DNA from: Candidatus Anderseniibacteriota bacterium
Lineage (GTDB): Bacteria; Patescibacteria; Andersenbacteria; UBA10190
Assembly: GCA_021414205.1 (NCBI GenBank)
Contig: JAIOOW010000003.1
Coordinates: 124,001 to 188,000 of the forward strand
Reading direction: 5' to 3'
DNA length: 64,000 nt
In this document: piece by piece, positions 46,996-55,496 of the stretch
Position numbering within the stretch: the first letter of the stretch is position 1
How the letters are laid out: each line of letters starts with the position of its first letter
Notes under the pieces: generated by a model
Seen by the model: the letters and a program-made list of their open reading frames with translations, nothing else
What the model was told of the DNA's origin: nothing
Databases searched by the model: none
Program-made: the position numbers and the translations under genes

Positions 46996-47082
46996 GGAGA
47001 CGTGGCTGAGTGGTCGAAAGCGCCTCACTGCTAACGAGGTAGGGTGTCAAAGCTCTCGGAGGTTCGAATCCTCCCGTCTCCG
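46996..47082 (+). tRNA. tRNA-Ser (anticodon GCT)
   Basis: A class II tRNA of 87 nt. The acceptor arms GGAGACG and CGTCTCC pair with discriminator G. The anticodon loop is CTGCTAA, with a long variable arm and T loop TTCGAAT. CCA is not encoded; the next gene's ATG is 3 nt away. Confidence 0.93.
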
Positions 47083-47085
47083 CAC

Positions 47086-48936
47086 ATGACATATCGATCC
47101 TTTATTCCGGTACTTGTTTTTACGGCCCTCATTGGGGCAGGCGTATTATATGCGCTGAATATGAGTGTTCTGATGAATTGGGTGTTGCTTGGCGCCGTGA
47201 TTATAGGGGCAACCCCTCTTGTTCTTGATGTTGTAAAGTCGTTGCTTGCACGGCATTTTGGCGTGGATATTTTAGCTATTGTGGCTATTATTGCAGCAGC
47301 ATTGCTCGGCCAATATTTAGCTGGCGCAGTTATTTTATTGATGCTATCTGGCGGAGAAGCGCTGGAAGCGTTTGCGTTGCGCCGGGCGCGCAAGGATTTT
47401 TCCACGCTTGTTTCTAATGCGCCAGTGAGCGCGCATAAGAAATCGGGCGATATGGTTACTGACGTTGCAGTTCAGGAAGTTGTTCCAGGAGATATTGTTA
47501 TTGTAAAACCCGGGGAGGTTGTGCCGATGGATGGGGAAGTTATTTCGGGTGTTTCTGCCGTAGATGAATCGATGCTTACTGGCGAGTCGTTACCGTTAGA
47601 AAAAATAAAAGGATCGATGGTGATGAGTGGAAGCATTAATATGCAAGGAGTGTTGGAGGTGAACGTGCTTCGACCAAGCAGCGAGAGTCAGTATGAGCAG
47701 ATTATTCGGCTTGTTCGGGAAGCGGAAGAAAATCGAGCACCGTTTGTTCGGTTAGCTGACCGATACAGCGTGTGGTTTACGGTACTTGCGTTTACGCTCG
47801 CCGGTATTGCATGGGCTATTTCGGGAGATGCGTTGCGCGCACTGGCCGTCCTCGTAGTGGCGACTCCATGTCCATTGATTTTAGCAACTCCGATTGCGTT
47901 TGCATCGGGTATCAGCCGAGCCGCGAAAAGAGGAATTATTATTAAGAGCGGAGGAGAAATCGAAAAGCTGGCTCAGGCAGTGTGCGTTGTGTTTGATAAG
48001 ACGGGGACCCTCACGTTCGGAGTCCCGGATGTGGTTAAGGTCATTGCGTATAGCACTTCTGAACAAGAAGTAGTGCGCATCGCAGCATCCGCAGATCAGC
48101 TTTCAGCTCACATTCTCGCAAGTGCACTTAAAAAACATGCACTTGGGCAGAAAGCGGACTTGTTTTTCCCGGACGAATTTCATGAAACGATAGGGCAGGG
48201 AGTTCGCGCGATGTTTGGCGGGCAGACGTATGTAGTAGGTAGGCTTTCGTGGCTCATACAGGAAGGAGTTTCTGTGTCTGCAGATGTAATTGCTCAGCAC
48301 GATGCAGAGCGCGAAGAGGGGAAGATGGCAGTTGGTGTTGCTGTAGATGGGCAGCTCATTGGATTGTTGTTTTTGGAAGATACGATTCGGGATGATATTA
48401 AACAGCTGCTGCTTGGATTGCCCAGTCTTGGCATACAGCATGTCGTAATGCTTACCGGGGACAAGAAGGCGGTGGCAGAACGTATTGCCCGCGAGGCCGG
48501 CATTGAGCTATCGAATGTGCATGCAGATCTGTTGCCGGAAGAAAAAGTTGCTGAAGTGAAGCAATTGCAAGCAACGTATGCGCATGTTGTGATGGTTGGG
48601 GACGGAGTGAACGATGCGCCTGCGCTTGCAACGGCGGATGTTGGCATAGCATTGGCTGCGCGGGGCTCTACGGCGGCATCGGAATCCGCGGACATTGTCG
48701 TGTTGGTTGATAAGGCAGAACGAGTAGGAGATGCTCTTCGAATCAGTAGGCGCGTATTGCATATTGCGAAGCAAAGTATTTTTATAGGGATTGGCTTGAG
48801 TGTTGCGCTGATGCTTGTCGCAGTTGCTGGGTACATAACGCCGGTGTTTGGCGCTATGCTTCAGGAAATCATTGATGTCATTGTTATTTTTAACGCTCTG
48901 CGTGTACTTATTATTCGATTTGAGAGGGCGCGGTAA
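47086..48936 (+). CDS. P1B-type heavy-metal-transporting ATPase
   Basis: 616 residues, without an N-terminal heavy-metal-binding domain. Conserved parts are the actuator SMLTGESLPLEK, CPC motif VATPCPLILATP (about 260-271), phosphorylation site VFDKTGTLTFG (about 302-312), TGDKKAVAER and MVGDGVNDAPALA (about 503-515). The nucleotide-binding HP motif, usually S-E-H-P, reads S-A-H-I. The last helix pair has EIIDVIVIFNALRVL, as in Zn/Cd/Pb exporters (P1B-2). Probably metal export. The ATG is 3 nt downstream of tRNA-Ser(GCT), with no Shine-Dalgarno. Confidence 0.92.
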   Translation: MTYRSFIPVLVFTALIGAGVLYALNMSVLMNWVLLGAVIIGATPLVLDVVKSLLARHFGVDILAIVAIIAAALLGQYLAGAVILLMLSGGEALEAFALRRARKDFSTLVSNAPVSAHKKSGDMVTDVAVQEVVPGDIVIVKPGEVVPMDGEVISGVSAVDESMLTGESLPLEKIKGSMVMSGSINMQGVLEVNVLRPSSESQYEQIIRLVREAEENRAPFVRLADRYSVWFTVLAFTLAGIAWAISGDALRALAVLVVATPCPLILATPIAFASGISRAAKRGIIIKSGGEIEKLAQAVCVVFDKTGTLTFGVPDVVKVIAYSTSEQEVVRIAASADQLSAHILASALKKHALGQKADLFFPDEFHETIGQGVRAMFGGQTYVVGRLSWLIQEGVSVSADVIAQHDAEREEGKMAVGVAVDGQLIGLLFLEDTIRDDIKQLLLGLPSLGIQHVVMLTGDKKAVAERIAREAGIELSNVHADLLPEEKVAEVKQLQATYAHVVMVGDGVNDAPALATADVGIALAARGSTAASESADIVVLVDKAERVGDALRISRRVLHIAKQSIFIGIGLSVALMLVAVAGYITPVFGAMLQEIIDVIVIFNALRVLIIRFERAR

Positions 48937-48942
48937 GTTGAA

Positions 48943-48951
48943 TGGTATACT
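48943..48951 (+). promoter_or_regulatory. extended -10 TGG-TATACT, leaderless
   Basis: The -10 (48946-48951) ends 6 nt before ATG 48958, just after the ATPase stop. Confidence 0.65.
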
Positions 48952-48957
48952 TGGAGC

Positions 48958-50118
48958 ATGCACAAGAATTTTTGGGGGGATTATAATGCAGCAAGTTTTG
49001 ATCGTCTTGCGCACGATATACAAACACAGTATTTGATTGTCGGTGGAGGGATTACGGGTCTTGCTGCGGCATATTTTTTATTAGAGCATGGTGAAAAAGA
49101 TATTGTGCTTATTGAAAAACATACGATTGGTTCTGGATCGACAGGGCATTCCGCCGGGATGCTGGTAACTGGAATGGAGACATCTTCATGGACTCACCTT
49201 ATTCGTACGCATGGACTACCCGAAGCTCGCGCATATTGGGATGCTCAAAATCGGGCAGTGGACCTTATAACTGCGCTTGTAGAAGAAGGGCATATTCAAT
49301 GCGATTTGTTCCCGGAAGAACATCTTCGGCTTGCAGGAAATGCGGTAGCGCAAAAACAGCTTTTGCAAGACTTTAGCGCGCATAAGATGATGCATAGCCG
49401 AGTAAGCGATCTTGAAGGAGAAAAACTTGCAGAAGAATTTCCGGCAGATGAATTTGAAAGCGCAGAGCGAACAACGAAAAATGTATCGGTGAATCCGTTA
49501 TCGCTTGCTCGCGGGTTTGCGCGGTATTTGCAAAAGAGAGGGGTGCGCATTTTTGAGCATACCGAGCTACTGTCTGCTGCAGGCGGGCATGCGCAAACCA
49601 ATCACGGCGCAATTACCTATAGCCGCATTGTTCGATGCATGGGTGTGAGCGAAAAAGATAAGCATATACAGCCATTTCTTACAACGATATGCGTGACGCG
49701 AGTGCTTACGACAAAAGAGAAAGAGGCAATAGGTCTGCTGGATAATGACATGTTTGAAGATGTTGAAACGCGGTCGTATCACTACGGGAAAATTACGGGA
49801 GACAATAGGCTGCTCGTAGGGTATGGAGATACAAAACATACCAGCGGATTTACATACGGATACACCCATTTGCCTCATGTGCATAGTATTGAGCGTTTTA
49901 TTGCGCGTGTGTTCGATACTATTACTCCAAACATAGAATACGCATGGAGCGCAGAGTTTGCTTTATCAAAATCGGAATTGCCAGTTGTGCGAGTTGGCGA
50001 GGAAGAAGTGCTTGTAAACGGGGCCGGCACTCAAATTGCATCTATCGCAGTTGTTTCGTATGCAATAAGCAAATTACTGGGGAAGCGGCATGTGCTTGAC
50101 GAGTTATTTGGGAGCTAG
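48958..50118 (+). CDS. FAD-dependent oxidoreductase (DAO family)
   Basis: 386 residues. The FAD dinucleotide-binding motif is YLIVGGGITGLAAAYFLLEHG (split, about 25-45), followed by VLIEKHTIGSGSTGHSAGML (about 50-69), typical of glycine/D-amino-acid oxidase-like (DAO) enzymes. C-terminal VNGAGTQIASIAVVSYA holds the flavin-closing motif. Substrate unknown. No Rieske or partner subunit is nearby. It follows the ATPase gene by 21 nt from its own leaderless promoter. Confidence 0.88.
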   Translation: MHKNFWGDYNAASFDRLAHDIQTQYLIVGGGITGLAAAYFLLEHGEKDIVLIEKHTIGSGSTGHSAGMLVTGMETSSWTHLIRTHGLPEARAYWDAQNRAVDLITALVEEGHIQCDLFPEEHLRLAGNAVAQKQLLQDFSAHKMMHSRVSDLEGEKLAEEFPADEFESAERTTKNVSVNPLSLARGFARYLQKRGVRIFEHTELLSAAGGHAQTNHGAITYSRIVRCMGVSEKDKHIQPFLTTICVTRVLTTKEKEAIGLLDNDMFEDVETRSYHYGKITGDNRLLVGYGDTKHTSGFTYGYTHLPHVHSIERFIARVFDTITPNIEYAWSAEFALSKSELPVVRVGEEEVLVNGAGTQIASIAVVSYAISKLLGKRHVLDELFGS

Positions 50119-50129
50119 ATTTACTATGT

Positions 50130-50450
50130 ATGAAAACTATCTCTTTTATCCCTCCCAAAAACGTTGCTGAAGCTGCATCGCTAGGGCTGGAATTCCGAAA
50201 GAAATTTGGGCGCGGGGGAACGGAGATCGGTATTGCGCGAGCTCAAGAATTAAGACGTAGAGAAACAATAAGCCTGGAAACGATTATGCGAATGGTTAGC
50301 TATTTTGCGCGACACGAAGTAGATAAAAAGGCCCCTCGGTTTGGCGATATGGAAAATCCGAGTAATGGATATATCGCATGGCTCTTGTGGGGTGGCGATG
50401 AAGGAAAGAAGTGGGCAGAAGGATTAAAGGAAATTATTCGTTCCGCATAA
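50130..50450 (+). CDS. small protein resembling phage-associated domain
   Basis: 106 residues. The phrases FIPPKNVAEAASLGLEFRKKFGRGG, RRRETISLETIMRMVSYFARHE and PSNGYIAWLLWGGDEGKKWA (each only partly quoted in position: about 6-30, 43-64, 81-100) match a small conserved domain I remember from phage genomes, often within capsid or portal gene clusters. That memory cannot be checked here. No other phage gene is near, so it may be a domesticated remnant. The protein is basic and helical. A terminator follows. Confidence 0.65.
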   Translation: MKTISFIPPKNVAEAASLGLEFRKKFGRGGTEIGIARAQELRRRETISLETIMRMVSYFARHEVDKKAPRFGDMENPSNGYIAWLLWGGDEGKKWAEGLKEIIRSA

Positions 50451-50473
50451 GGGCTCTGTGATGCCTTGTGTTG

Positions 50474-50507
50474 GATGCGAGAACTGAGGTACTCGCATCT
50501 ATTTTTG
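50474..50507 (+). terminator. rho-independent terminator
   Basis: GATGCGAG (50474-50481), a 10-nt loop, CTCGCATC (50492-50499), then TATTTTT. The 3' arm overlaps the stop of the convergent gene. Confidence 0.88.
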
Positions 50508-51092
50508 CCGTCGTTTTTTCTGTTGGACTAGCTTCGTAATCATTATCCTGCCAGCGCTATTTGATACGATGATTGCAACAAGCACAATTCCAAAATATAC
50601 AGTCAGTATTTCAACATATGATGCAGACATATTTCTCCAACCGCCGAGAATGAGTGCTGAGTACCAGGATACTGCGGATATAGCTCCTGCCGTAAACATG
50701 AGAGGAGACTTTTTAATAAACTTTGGCGTGATAAGGGAGCGACTTTCGCGATGATGCAACATAGGGAGAACTTTTCGATGCATAAAGAATCCGTTTGCAA
50801 TAAGAATTCCTACGATTGTGGCTTTGGCGTAAATTTTATGGAGGTTGTATGCGCTGATCACGGCTGAATTGCCCGATAGATACAGTAAGATGAATCCGAA
50901 ACCAGATACTAACAGGATGAGGAGGCCAGCCCACACAATATCTGAAACAGTGAGTAGGATTCTGTATTCGTCTTTATCTAATTTTCCGTCTTTTGTAAAT
51001 TTGAAGAATAAATAATCGCTTACTGTTGCCCCACCTGCGCCCAGTGCCGTTCCAACGATATGCGCAATGATAAGTATATTGCGAATGTCCAT
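50499..51092 (-). CDS. five-helix membrane protein of unknown function
   Basis: 197 residues from ATG 51092; an upstream ATG (51107) would lie beyond the -10. Five hydrophobic helices. The first contains AHIVGTALGAGGATVSDYLF (about 10-29) and conserved-looking His residues occur in helices 1 and 3 (LHKIYAKATIVG), a layout compatible with haem binding as in small cytochrome-b-like membrane proteins, though unproven. TATACT (minus strand, 51099-51104) ends 6 nt before the ATG. Confidence 0.75.
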   Translation of the reverse strand: MDIRNILIIAHIVGTALGAGGATVSDYLFFKFTKDGKLDKDEYRILLTVSDIVWAGLLILLVSGFGFILLYLSGNSAVISAYNLHKIYAKATIVGILIANGFFMHRKVLPMLHHRESRSLITPKFIKKSPLMFTAGAISAVSWYSALILGGWRNMSASYVEILTVYFGIVLVAIIVSNSAGRIMITKLVQQKKRRQK

Positions 51093-51098
51093 ATCCGT

Positions 51099-51104
51099 AG
51101 TATA
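51099..51104 (-). promoter_or_regulatory. TATACT 6 nt before ATG, leaderless
   Basis: Minus-strand -10 in the 24-bp gap between comF and the membrane protein gene. TTGCTC, 20 nt upstream, is a weak -35. Confidence 0.6.
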
Positions 51105-51116
51105 CACTAGACATTC

Positions 51117-51821
51117 TTATCCTCGAGCAATTGTTGCGCACCAGATTTTCACATCTGGAAGTTCTGGAAAAGCTCGCGATGCAGACATCAAAGTTGCACC
51201 GGTAGTTGATACATCGTCTATTAAAATAATGATCGGTTTTCTTGCTACGATATTGCTGTATTCTTGTTTTGAAATTGCCATTTCAAAAGCCTCGTGCATG
51301 TTGTGCGGACGTTCGTCGTGAGATAATTTTGCCTGGGATTTTGTTGCTTTTTTGCGCCTAAGAATGGGGGCGAGCTGAATATTACATAGAGCGCTTATCG
51401 CTTTTGCGACATCTTCGCTCTGATTGAATCCGCGCTGGCGTAGTTTGTTTTTGTGAAGAGGAATGGGCACCAGTATTGCGCACCTAGACAATGCATCTAA
51501 GGAATCGATCCGAGCAAGGTGCGGAATAATGAGCCCAGCGAGCGTGTCTGCTATTGGACGTATCCCTTTGAATTTGAGCCATTCAATTCCGCGCTGGAGC
51601 GCATGATTGGAATACGGGGCGACGGAAACAATGCCGGTAATATTTGTTTCCTCTCTGCAATTAATGCATGTTGTTCCTCTTGGCCGCTCTGTTTTACAGA
51701 TGATGCATGATTGCGTAGCGATCGGCGCGTGCGCCCTGCAGCGTTCGCAATACCACGTGTCTTCGCATAAACAATCAACGCACCTGGCGGGTGCAAATGC
51801 ATTGATAATCTCTTGTAACAT
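51117..51821 (-). CDS. comF: ComF family phosphoribosyltransferase-like protein
   Basis: 234 residues; the ATG shares its A with the clpC stop (TAATG). An N-terminal zinc finger with four Cys pairs (CVDC, CERC, CIIC, CINC, about 14-60) and a type I PRTase domain with VPIPLHKNKLRQRGFNQ (about 118-134) and IILIDDVSTTGAT (about 196-208). ComF is needed for DNA uptake into the cytoplasm in competent bacteria. With comM and type IV pilus genes here it supports natural transformation (inference). Co-transcribed with clpC. Confidence 0.92.
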   Translation of the reverse strand: MLQEIINAFAPARCVDCLCEDTWYCERCRAHAPIATQSCIICKTERPRGTTCINCREETNITGIVSVAPYSNHALQRGIEWLKFKGIRPIADTLAGLIIPHLARIDSLDALSRCAILVPIPLHKNKLRQRGFNQSEDVAKAISALCNIQLAPILRRKKATKSQAKLSHDERPHNMHEAFEMAISKQEYSNIVARKPIIILIDDVSTTGATLMSASRAFPELPDVKIWCATIARG

Positions 51822-54409
51822 TACGCTGGGGCAATCTCAACTGCCCGTACGATGATGTTGTTTCCGACTTTGCGGGCTGAAACCGTTTGTCCGTCCGTAA
51901 ATTCTTTATTGATAATACTGTGAGCAATTGGGTCTTCTAATAACTCCTGAACAATTCTACGGATTGGGCGAGCGCCTTTACCGTCTTTGAATGCGCGTTC
52001 TGCGATTTCATGAGTTACTCCTTTTGAAACTTCTAGCTTGATTGCCTTATTTTCGAGCAATCCTTGAAGTTCGCGCACGGCATTTTTTGCAATCGCTTCC
52101 ATGTCTTTCATGGTGAGTGGGGAATATACAATAATTTGATCGATGCGAGATAATAGTTCCGGCGCCATGCGGTCTTGCAATTCTTTTAACACCGAAGCTT
52201 TTAATTGCTCGTATTTTTCTTGCGCATTATCTTTTTCTACTGATTCTTCTGGCATCGCAAATCCCATGCGAGCTTGTTGGGATAGTTCATGCGATCCGAT
52301 ATTGCTCGTCATAATAATGATCGTATTGCGGAAGTTTACCTTGCGGCCATGAGAGTCCGTCAGCTCTCCTTCATCGAGAATCTGCAATAAGATATTCCAT
52401 ACATCGCGATGCGCCTTTTCTATTTCGTCGAACAATATAACTGCATACGGCTGGCGCCTCACGCTTTCCGTCAGTTTCCCACCTTCTTCGTATCCGACAT
52501 ATCCTGCGGGAGCCCCGATTAATCTGGATACGGAATGTGATTCCATGAATTCTGACATATCGACCCGGATAAGCGCCTCTTCATTTTCGAATACTTCCTT
52601 GGCAAGTACTTTTGCCGTTTCCGTTTTTCCGACTCCTGTTGGTCCGAGGAATATAAATGATCCGAGTGGTCGATTCGGATTTGCAATGCCGGCTCGCGAA
52701 CGGCGAACGTATCGTGCAACAGAATGGATAGCCTGTTCTTGCCCGATAATATGCTTGCGCATGATATCTTCGAGATTCGCAAGTTTTTTCGATTCTTCTT
52801 TTAAGATTCTGCCTGCGGGAATGCCGGTCGAATCTGCAACAACTTTTGCGATATGTTCTTCAGTAATGGAGATGCGTTTTGCATCGTTTTGCGCAGAAAG
52901 TTTGCGGGTGTTTGCTGCAAGTTCATCTGCTAATGCATCTTCTTTTCGTTTGGCAGCGAGCGCTTCTTCATAATGCTCGGACTCAATTGCTAGTTCTTTT
53001 TCTTTTTTTACTTTTTCGAGCTCTGCTTTTAGCGTATTGGCCTTTTGTGCTTCCTCGGTGCCGGCAATGGTGAGTTGTAGTGTTGCAGCAGCTTCGTCGA
53101 GCAGGTCCAGCGCTTTGTCTGGCAAAAATCGATCAGGGATATATCGAATACTCATTTCAACAGCAGCCCCAATTGCCGAATCTGTAACGGTAAGCCCGTG
53201 ATGAGCTTCGTACGCTTCTCGAGCGCCTTCAAGAATGGTGATGGTTTCTTCAGGAGACGGTTCTTTTACGTGTACTGGTTGGAACCTGCGTTCAAGTGCT
53301 GCATCTTTTTCGATATGTTTTCTGAACTCGTCTATCGTTGTTGCTCCGATAATGCTTACTTCGCCCCGTGCAAGCATGGGCTTTAACATGTTTGCGGCAT
53401 CCATGCTTCCGCCAGACGATCCGGCCCCTACGATAGTATGGATCTCGTCGATGAATAAGATGGTATCTCGGTTTTCTTCCAATTCGCGCATGAGCTCCTT
53501 GATGCGCTCTTCAAACTCTCCTCGAAACGTCGTGCCTGCTAAAATGCCGGTCATATCGAGCGATAAAATTTTCTTTCCCTGGAGCTTTGCCGGCACTTGG
53601 CCGTCTGCAATGCGCTGGGCGAGCCCTGTTACAATCGCAGTTTTCCCGACGCCGGGTTCTCCGATTAAAATGGGATTATTTTTATTCTTGCGATTCAAAA
53701 TACTCATGACGCGGTCAACTTCTTTTGATCGACCAATAACTGGGTCGAATTTATTTTTCTTTGCAAGTGCCGTTAAGTCTTGGGTAAAGAAATCGAATGC
53801 AGGAGTTTTTTGCTTTTTTGCTCCGCCATGCATGCTTCCCGGAAGTCCATTTGCTTCAGCAGGGAGGATAAGTGGCATGTCTTGCTGCTTATGATTCATT
53901 TTTCCGCCAATTGCATCTGCTGGTTTCGCGGAAGGGTTTGATCCTAGGAGGTTGGATAAATCAGGGAAGTGAGATGTGCTCTTGAGTACAATCTGCACTT
54001 GTTGTAATAAAGACTTTACATCGACGGGGGATTTTTCCAGAAGCTTGTATCCCATAGAATCTTTAAGCGTTAAGATGCCGTACAGAATATGCTCGGTGCC
54101 GATGTATCGATGATGGTATTGAAATGCAGTTCGAGCACCTTTTTCAAATGCTGCGCGAGTATGTGCGGAAAGCTCTTCTTTCCACGCTCCGCCTTTTTCC
54201 ATCTGCTCTAATTCGTTGCGGATAAATTCTGGAGTGAGTCCGAATTTTTTCAAAATGCTATATGCAAGAGAGCCGGATTCTTGGAGCATGCCATACAGTA
54301 AATGTTCGGTGCCGACATGGCGGTGCTGCAATTCTTCGGAAACTTTGGAAGCGCTTGCAAGTACGCTTTTAAGTCTGCTCGTTAATTTGTCCAAGATTGG
54401 TTTTTCCAT
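51821..54409 (-). CDS. clpC: ATP-dependent Clp protease ATP-binding subunit ClpC
   Basis: 862 residues from ATG 54409, placed 6 nt after TATACT. Two N-terminal Clp_N repeats (about 10-150, RHVGTEHLLYGML and RYIGTEHILYGIL), AAA1 with GEPGVGKTAIVTGL (about 252-265), and a middle coiled coil with UVR-like HYEEALAAKRKEDALADEL. AAA2 has FLGPTGVGKTETAK and the C-terminal D2 domain follows. ClpC unfolds substrates for ClpP; clpP is not in the window. A longer frame to 54460 would include the promoter. The gene is followed by comF with a 1-nt overlap. Confidence 0.95.
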   Translation of the reverse strand: MEKPILDKLTSRLKSVLASASKVSEELQHRHVGTEHLLYGMLQESGSLAYSILKKFGLTPEFIRNELEQMEKGGAWKEELSAHTRAAFEKGARTAFQYHHRYIGTEHILYGILTLKDSMGYKLLEKSPVDVKSLLQQVQIVLKSTSHFPDLSNLLGSNPSAKPADAIGGKMNHKQQDMPLILPAEANGLPGSMHGGAKKQKTPAFDFFTQDLTALAKKNKFDPVIGRSKEVDRVMSILNRKNKNNPILIGEPGVGKTAIVTGLAQRIADGQVPAKLQGKKILSLDMTGILAGTTFRGEFEERIKELMRELEENRDTILFIDEIHTIVGAGSSGGSMDAANMLKPMLARGEVSIIGATTIDEFRKHIEKDAALERRFQPVHVKEPSPEETITILEGAREAYEAHHGLTVTDSAIGAAVEMSIRYIPDRFLPDKALDLLDEAAATLQLTIAGTEEAQKANTLKAELEKVKKEKELAIESEHYEEALAAKRKEDALADELAANTRKLSAQNDAKRISITEEHIAKVVADSTGIPAGRILKEESKKLANLEDIMRKHIIGQEQAIHSVARYVRRSRAGIANPNRPLGSFIFLGPTGVGKTETAKVLAKEVFENEEALIRVDMSEFMESHSVSRLIGAPAGYVGYEEGGKLTESVRRQPYAVILFDEIEKAHRDVWNILLQILDEGELTDSHGRKVNFRNTIIIMTSNIGSHELSQQARMGFAMPEESVEKDNAQEKYEQLKASVLKELQDRMAPELLSRIDQIIVYSPLTMKDMEAIAKNAVRELQGLLENKAIKLEVSKGVTHEIAERAFKDGKGARPIRRIVQELLEDPIAHSIINKEFTDGQTVSARKVGNNIIVRAVEIAPA

Positions 54410-54415
54410 CTCTTC

Positions 54416-54421
54416 AGTATA
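54416..54421 (-). promoter_or_regulatory. TATACT 6 nt before clpC ATG, leaderless
   Basis: Minus-strand -10. No CIRCE or CtsR-like operator is visible around it. Confidence 0.6.
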
Positions 54422-54445
54422 CAACAGCTTTTTATGTTTGCTATG

Positions 54446-54483
54446 AAATAAAAACACCATACTGAGAATTTCCTAGTATGGTG
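54446..54483 (-). terminator. rho-independent terminator of upstream gene
   Basis: On the minus strand CACCATACT, an 11-nt loop, AGTATGGTG, then TTTTTATTT. It separates the 54.5 kb gene from the clpC promoter. Confidence 0.88.
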
Positions 54484-54514
54484 TGTGCGTGCGTGGGTTC
54501 GAAAAATGGCTTGG

Positions 54515-54949
54515 TTACTCCGCTAAAAATTCAGCGGTGGTAACAATGTCTTGTTGTGTCAGGCTCAACTGACCGCCCGGCTCAAGAATGTCGGTTGCTT
54601 CTTCGCGGTAGAAGGAGCGCAATGTGCTTGTGAGTTCAGTGAGTACGGTGCCGGTGAATCTGTTGAGGGCAAATTGAACTGATTCGAGGTGGCTCAAGTC
54701 AGCTTCCGTTCGATGGCGGACCATTTGAAGTACGGCTTCTTGGCAGCTGATCGGAACGCTCGAGGATACGTAAAATGCTCGCAGTTTTGGGCACCAGCCG
54801 AATACGAACTCTCGATCAGGTTCCATGTTCGGCTTCACGACGAAGTACTTGTTGTGTTCGCCGTTTCGCCAGCTGCGGAATGTCCCGCTTCGTTCTGTGT
54901 GCTCAGTAATCTTTTTAGTCAAGTCCTGTGTTCGCAGCGTGGTAGGCAT
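54515..54949 (-). CDS. hypothetical protein
   Basis: 144 residues. The ATG is preceded by AAGGAAGGACGGG, a good though distant Shine-Dalgarno. The protein is soluble, mixed alpha/beta; the N-terminal half has YFVVKPNMEPDREFVFGW (about 35-52) and the C-terminal half is helical. No family recognised. It has its own terminator. Like other Shine-Dalgarno genes here it is an accessory-looking gene with more G/C-ending codons. Divergent from recX, with 70 bp between starts. Confidence 0.7.
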   Translation of the reverse strand: MPTTLRTQDLTKKITEHTERSGTFRSWRNGEHNKYFVVKPNMEPDREFVFGWCPKLRAFYVSSSVPISCQEAVLQMVRHRTEADLSHLESVQFALNRFTGTVLTELTSTLRSFYREEATDILEPGGQLSLTQQDIVTTAEFLAE

Positions 54950-55004
54950 CTTTTACCCGTCCTTCCTTGTAATGTTGTAAAGGGCAACCCGTCTCTCATA
55001 ATAC

Positions 55005-55013
55005 TGCTATACT
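55005..55013 (+). promoter_or_regulatory. extended -10 TGC-TATACT, leaderless recX
   Basis: The -10 (55008-55013) ends 6 nt before ATG 55020. Confidence 0.65.
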
Positions 55014-55019
55014 GTGGAT

Positions 55020-55442
55020 ATGTCAAAGTCTCCAAAGGAACATGCAATCGATATATTGGCTCGGCGGGATCATAGTATTCACGAAATGCGAATGAAGCTA
55101 AAAAGGAAGATTTTTGACCCGGAAGCTATTGAGGACACAATTGTGTGGCTTCAGGAAAAAAGATTATTAAACGATGCAGATTTTGCCCAGAAAAAGGCAG
55201 AAAGCATCATGAGGACGAAGATGGCGGGGCCCATGTATATAAAGAATAAGTTAAGAGAGGCGGGGGTTGCAGGGGAGATAATAGATGATGTTGTGCAAAA
55301 TATTGCAGATGCTGAAGAATGGGGAATTCGAGCACAAAAGGCGATAGAGCAGTGGAAACGAGCCCATGTAAAGCATGCGGAAGATAAAACGCGTCAGATG
55401 CGGTTTTTAGTCTCGCGAGGATTTGACAGAATTGATTTATAG
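55020..55442 (+). CDS. recX: RecX family regulatory protein
   Basis: 140 residues. Three-helix RecX repeats: HAIDILARRDHSIHEMRMKL (about 8-27), DTIVWLQEKRLLNDADFAQ (about 39-57) and KLREAGVAGEIIDDVV. RecX binds RecA filaments and inhibits recombination; recA is not in the window. Leaderless start predicted. Confidence 0.9.
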   Translation: MSKSPKEHAIDILARRDHSIHEMRMKLKRKIFDPEAIEDTIVWLQEKRLLNDADFAQKKAESIMRTKMAGPMYIKNKLREAGVAGEIIDDVVQNIADAEEWGIRAQKAIEQWKRAHVKHAEDKTRQMRFLVSRGFDRIDL

Positions 55443-55496
55443 TGCTAATTTGATGATAGGTTTGATTTTGCACACTTTCTAGAATGGAGTTTTGCG

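Noticed and set aside
48846..48930. Second small gene overlapping the P1B ATPase end
   Set aside because: The frame falls within the conserved last helices of the ATPase and has no start signal.
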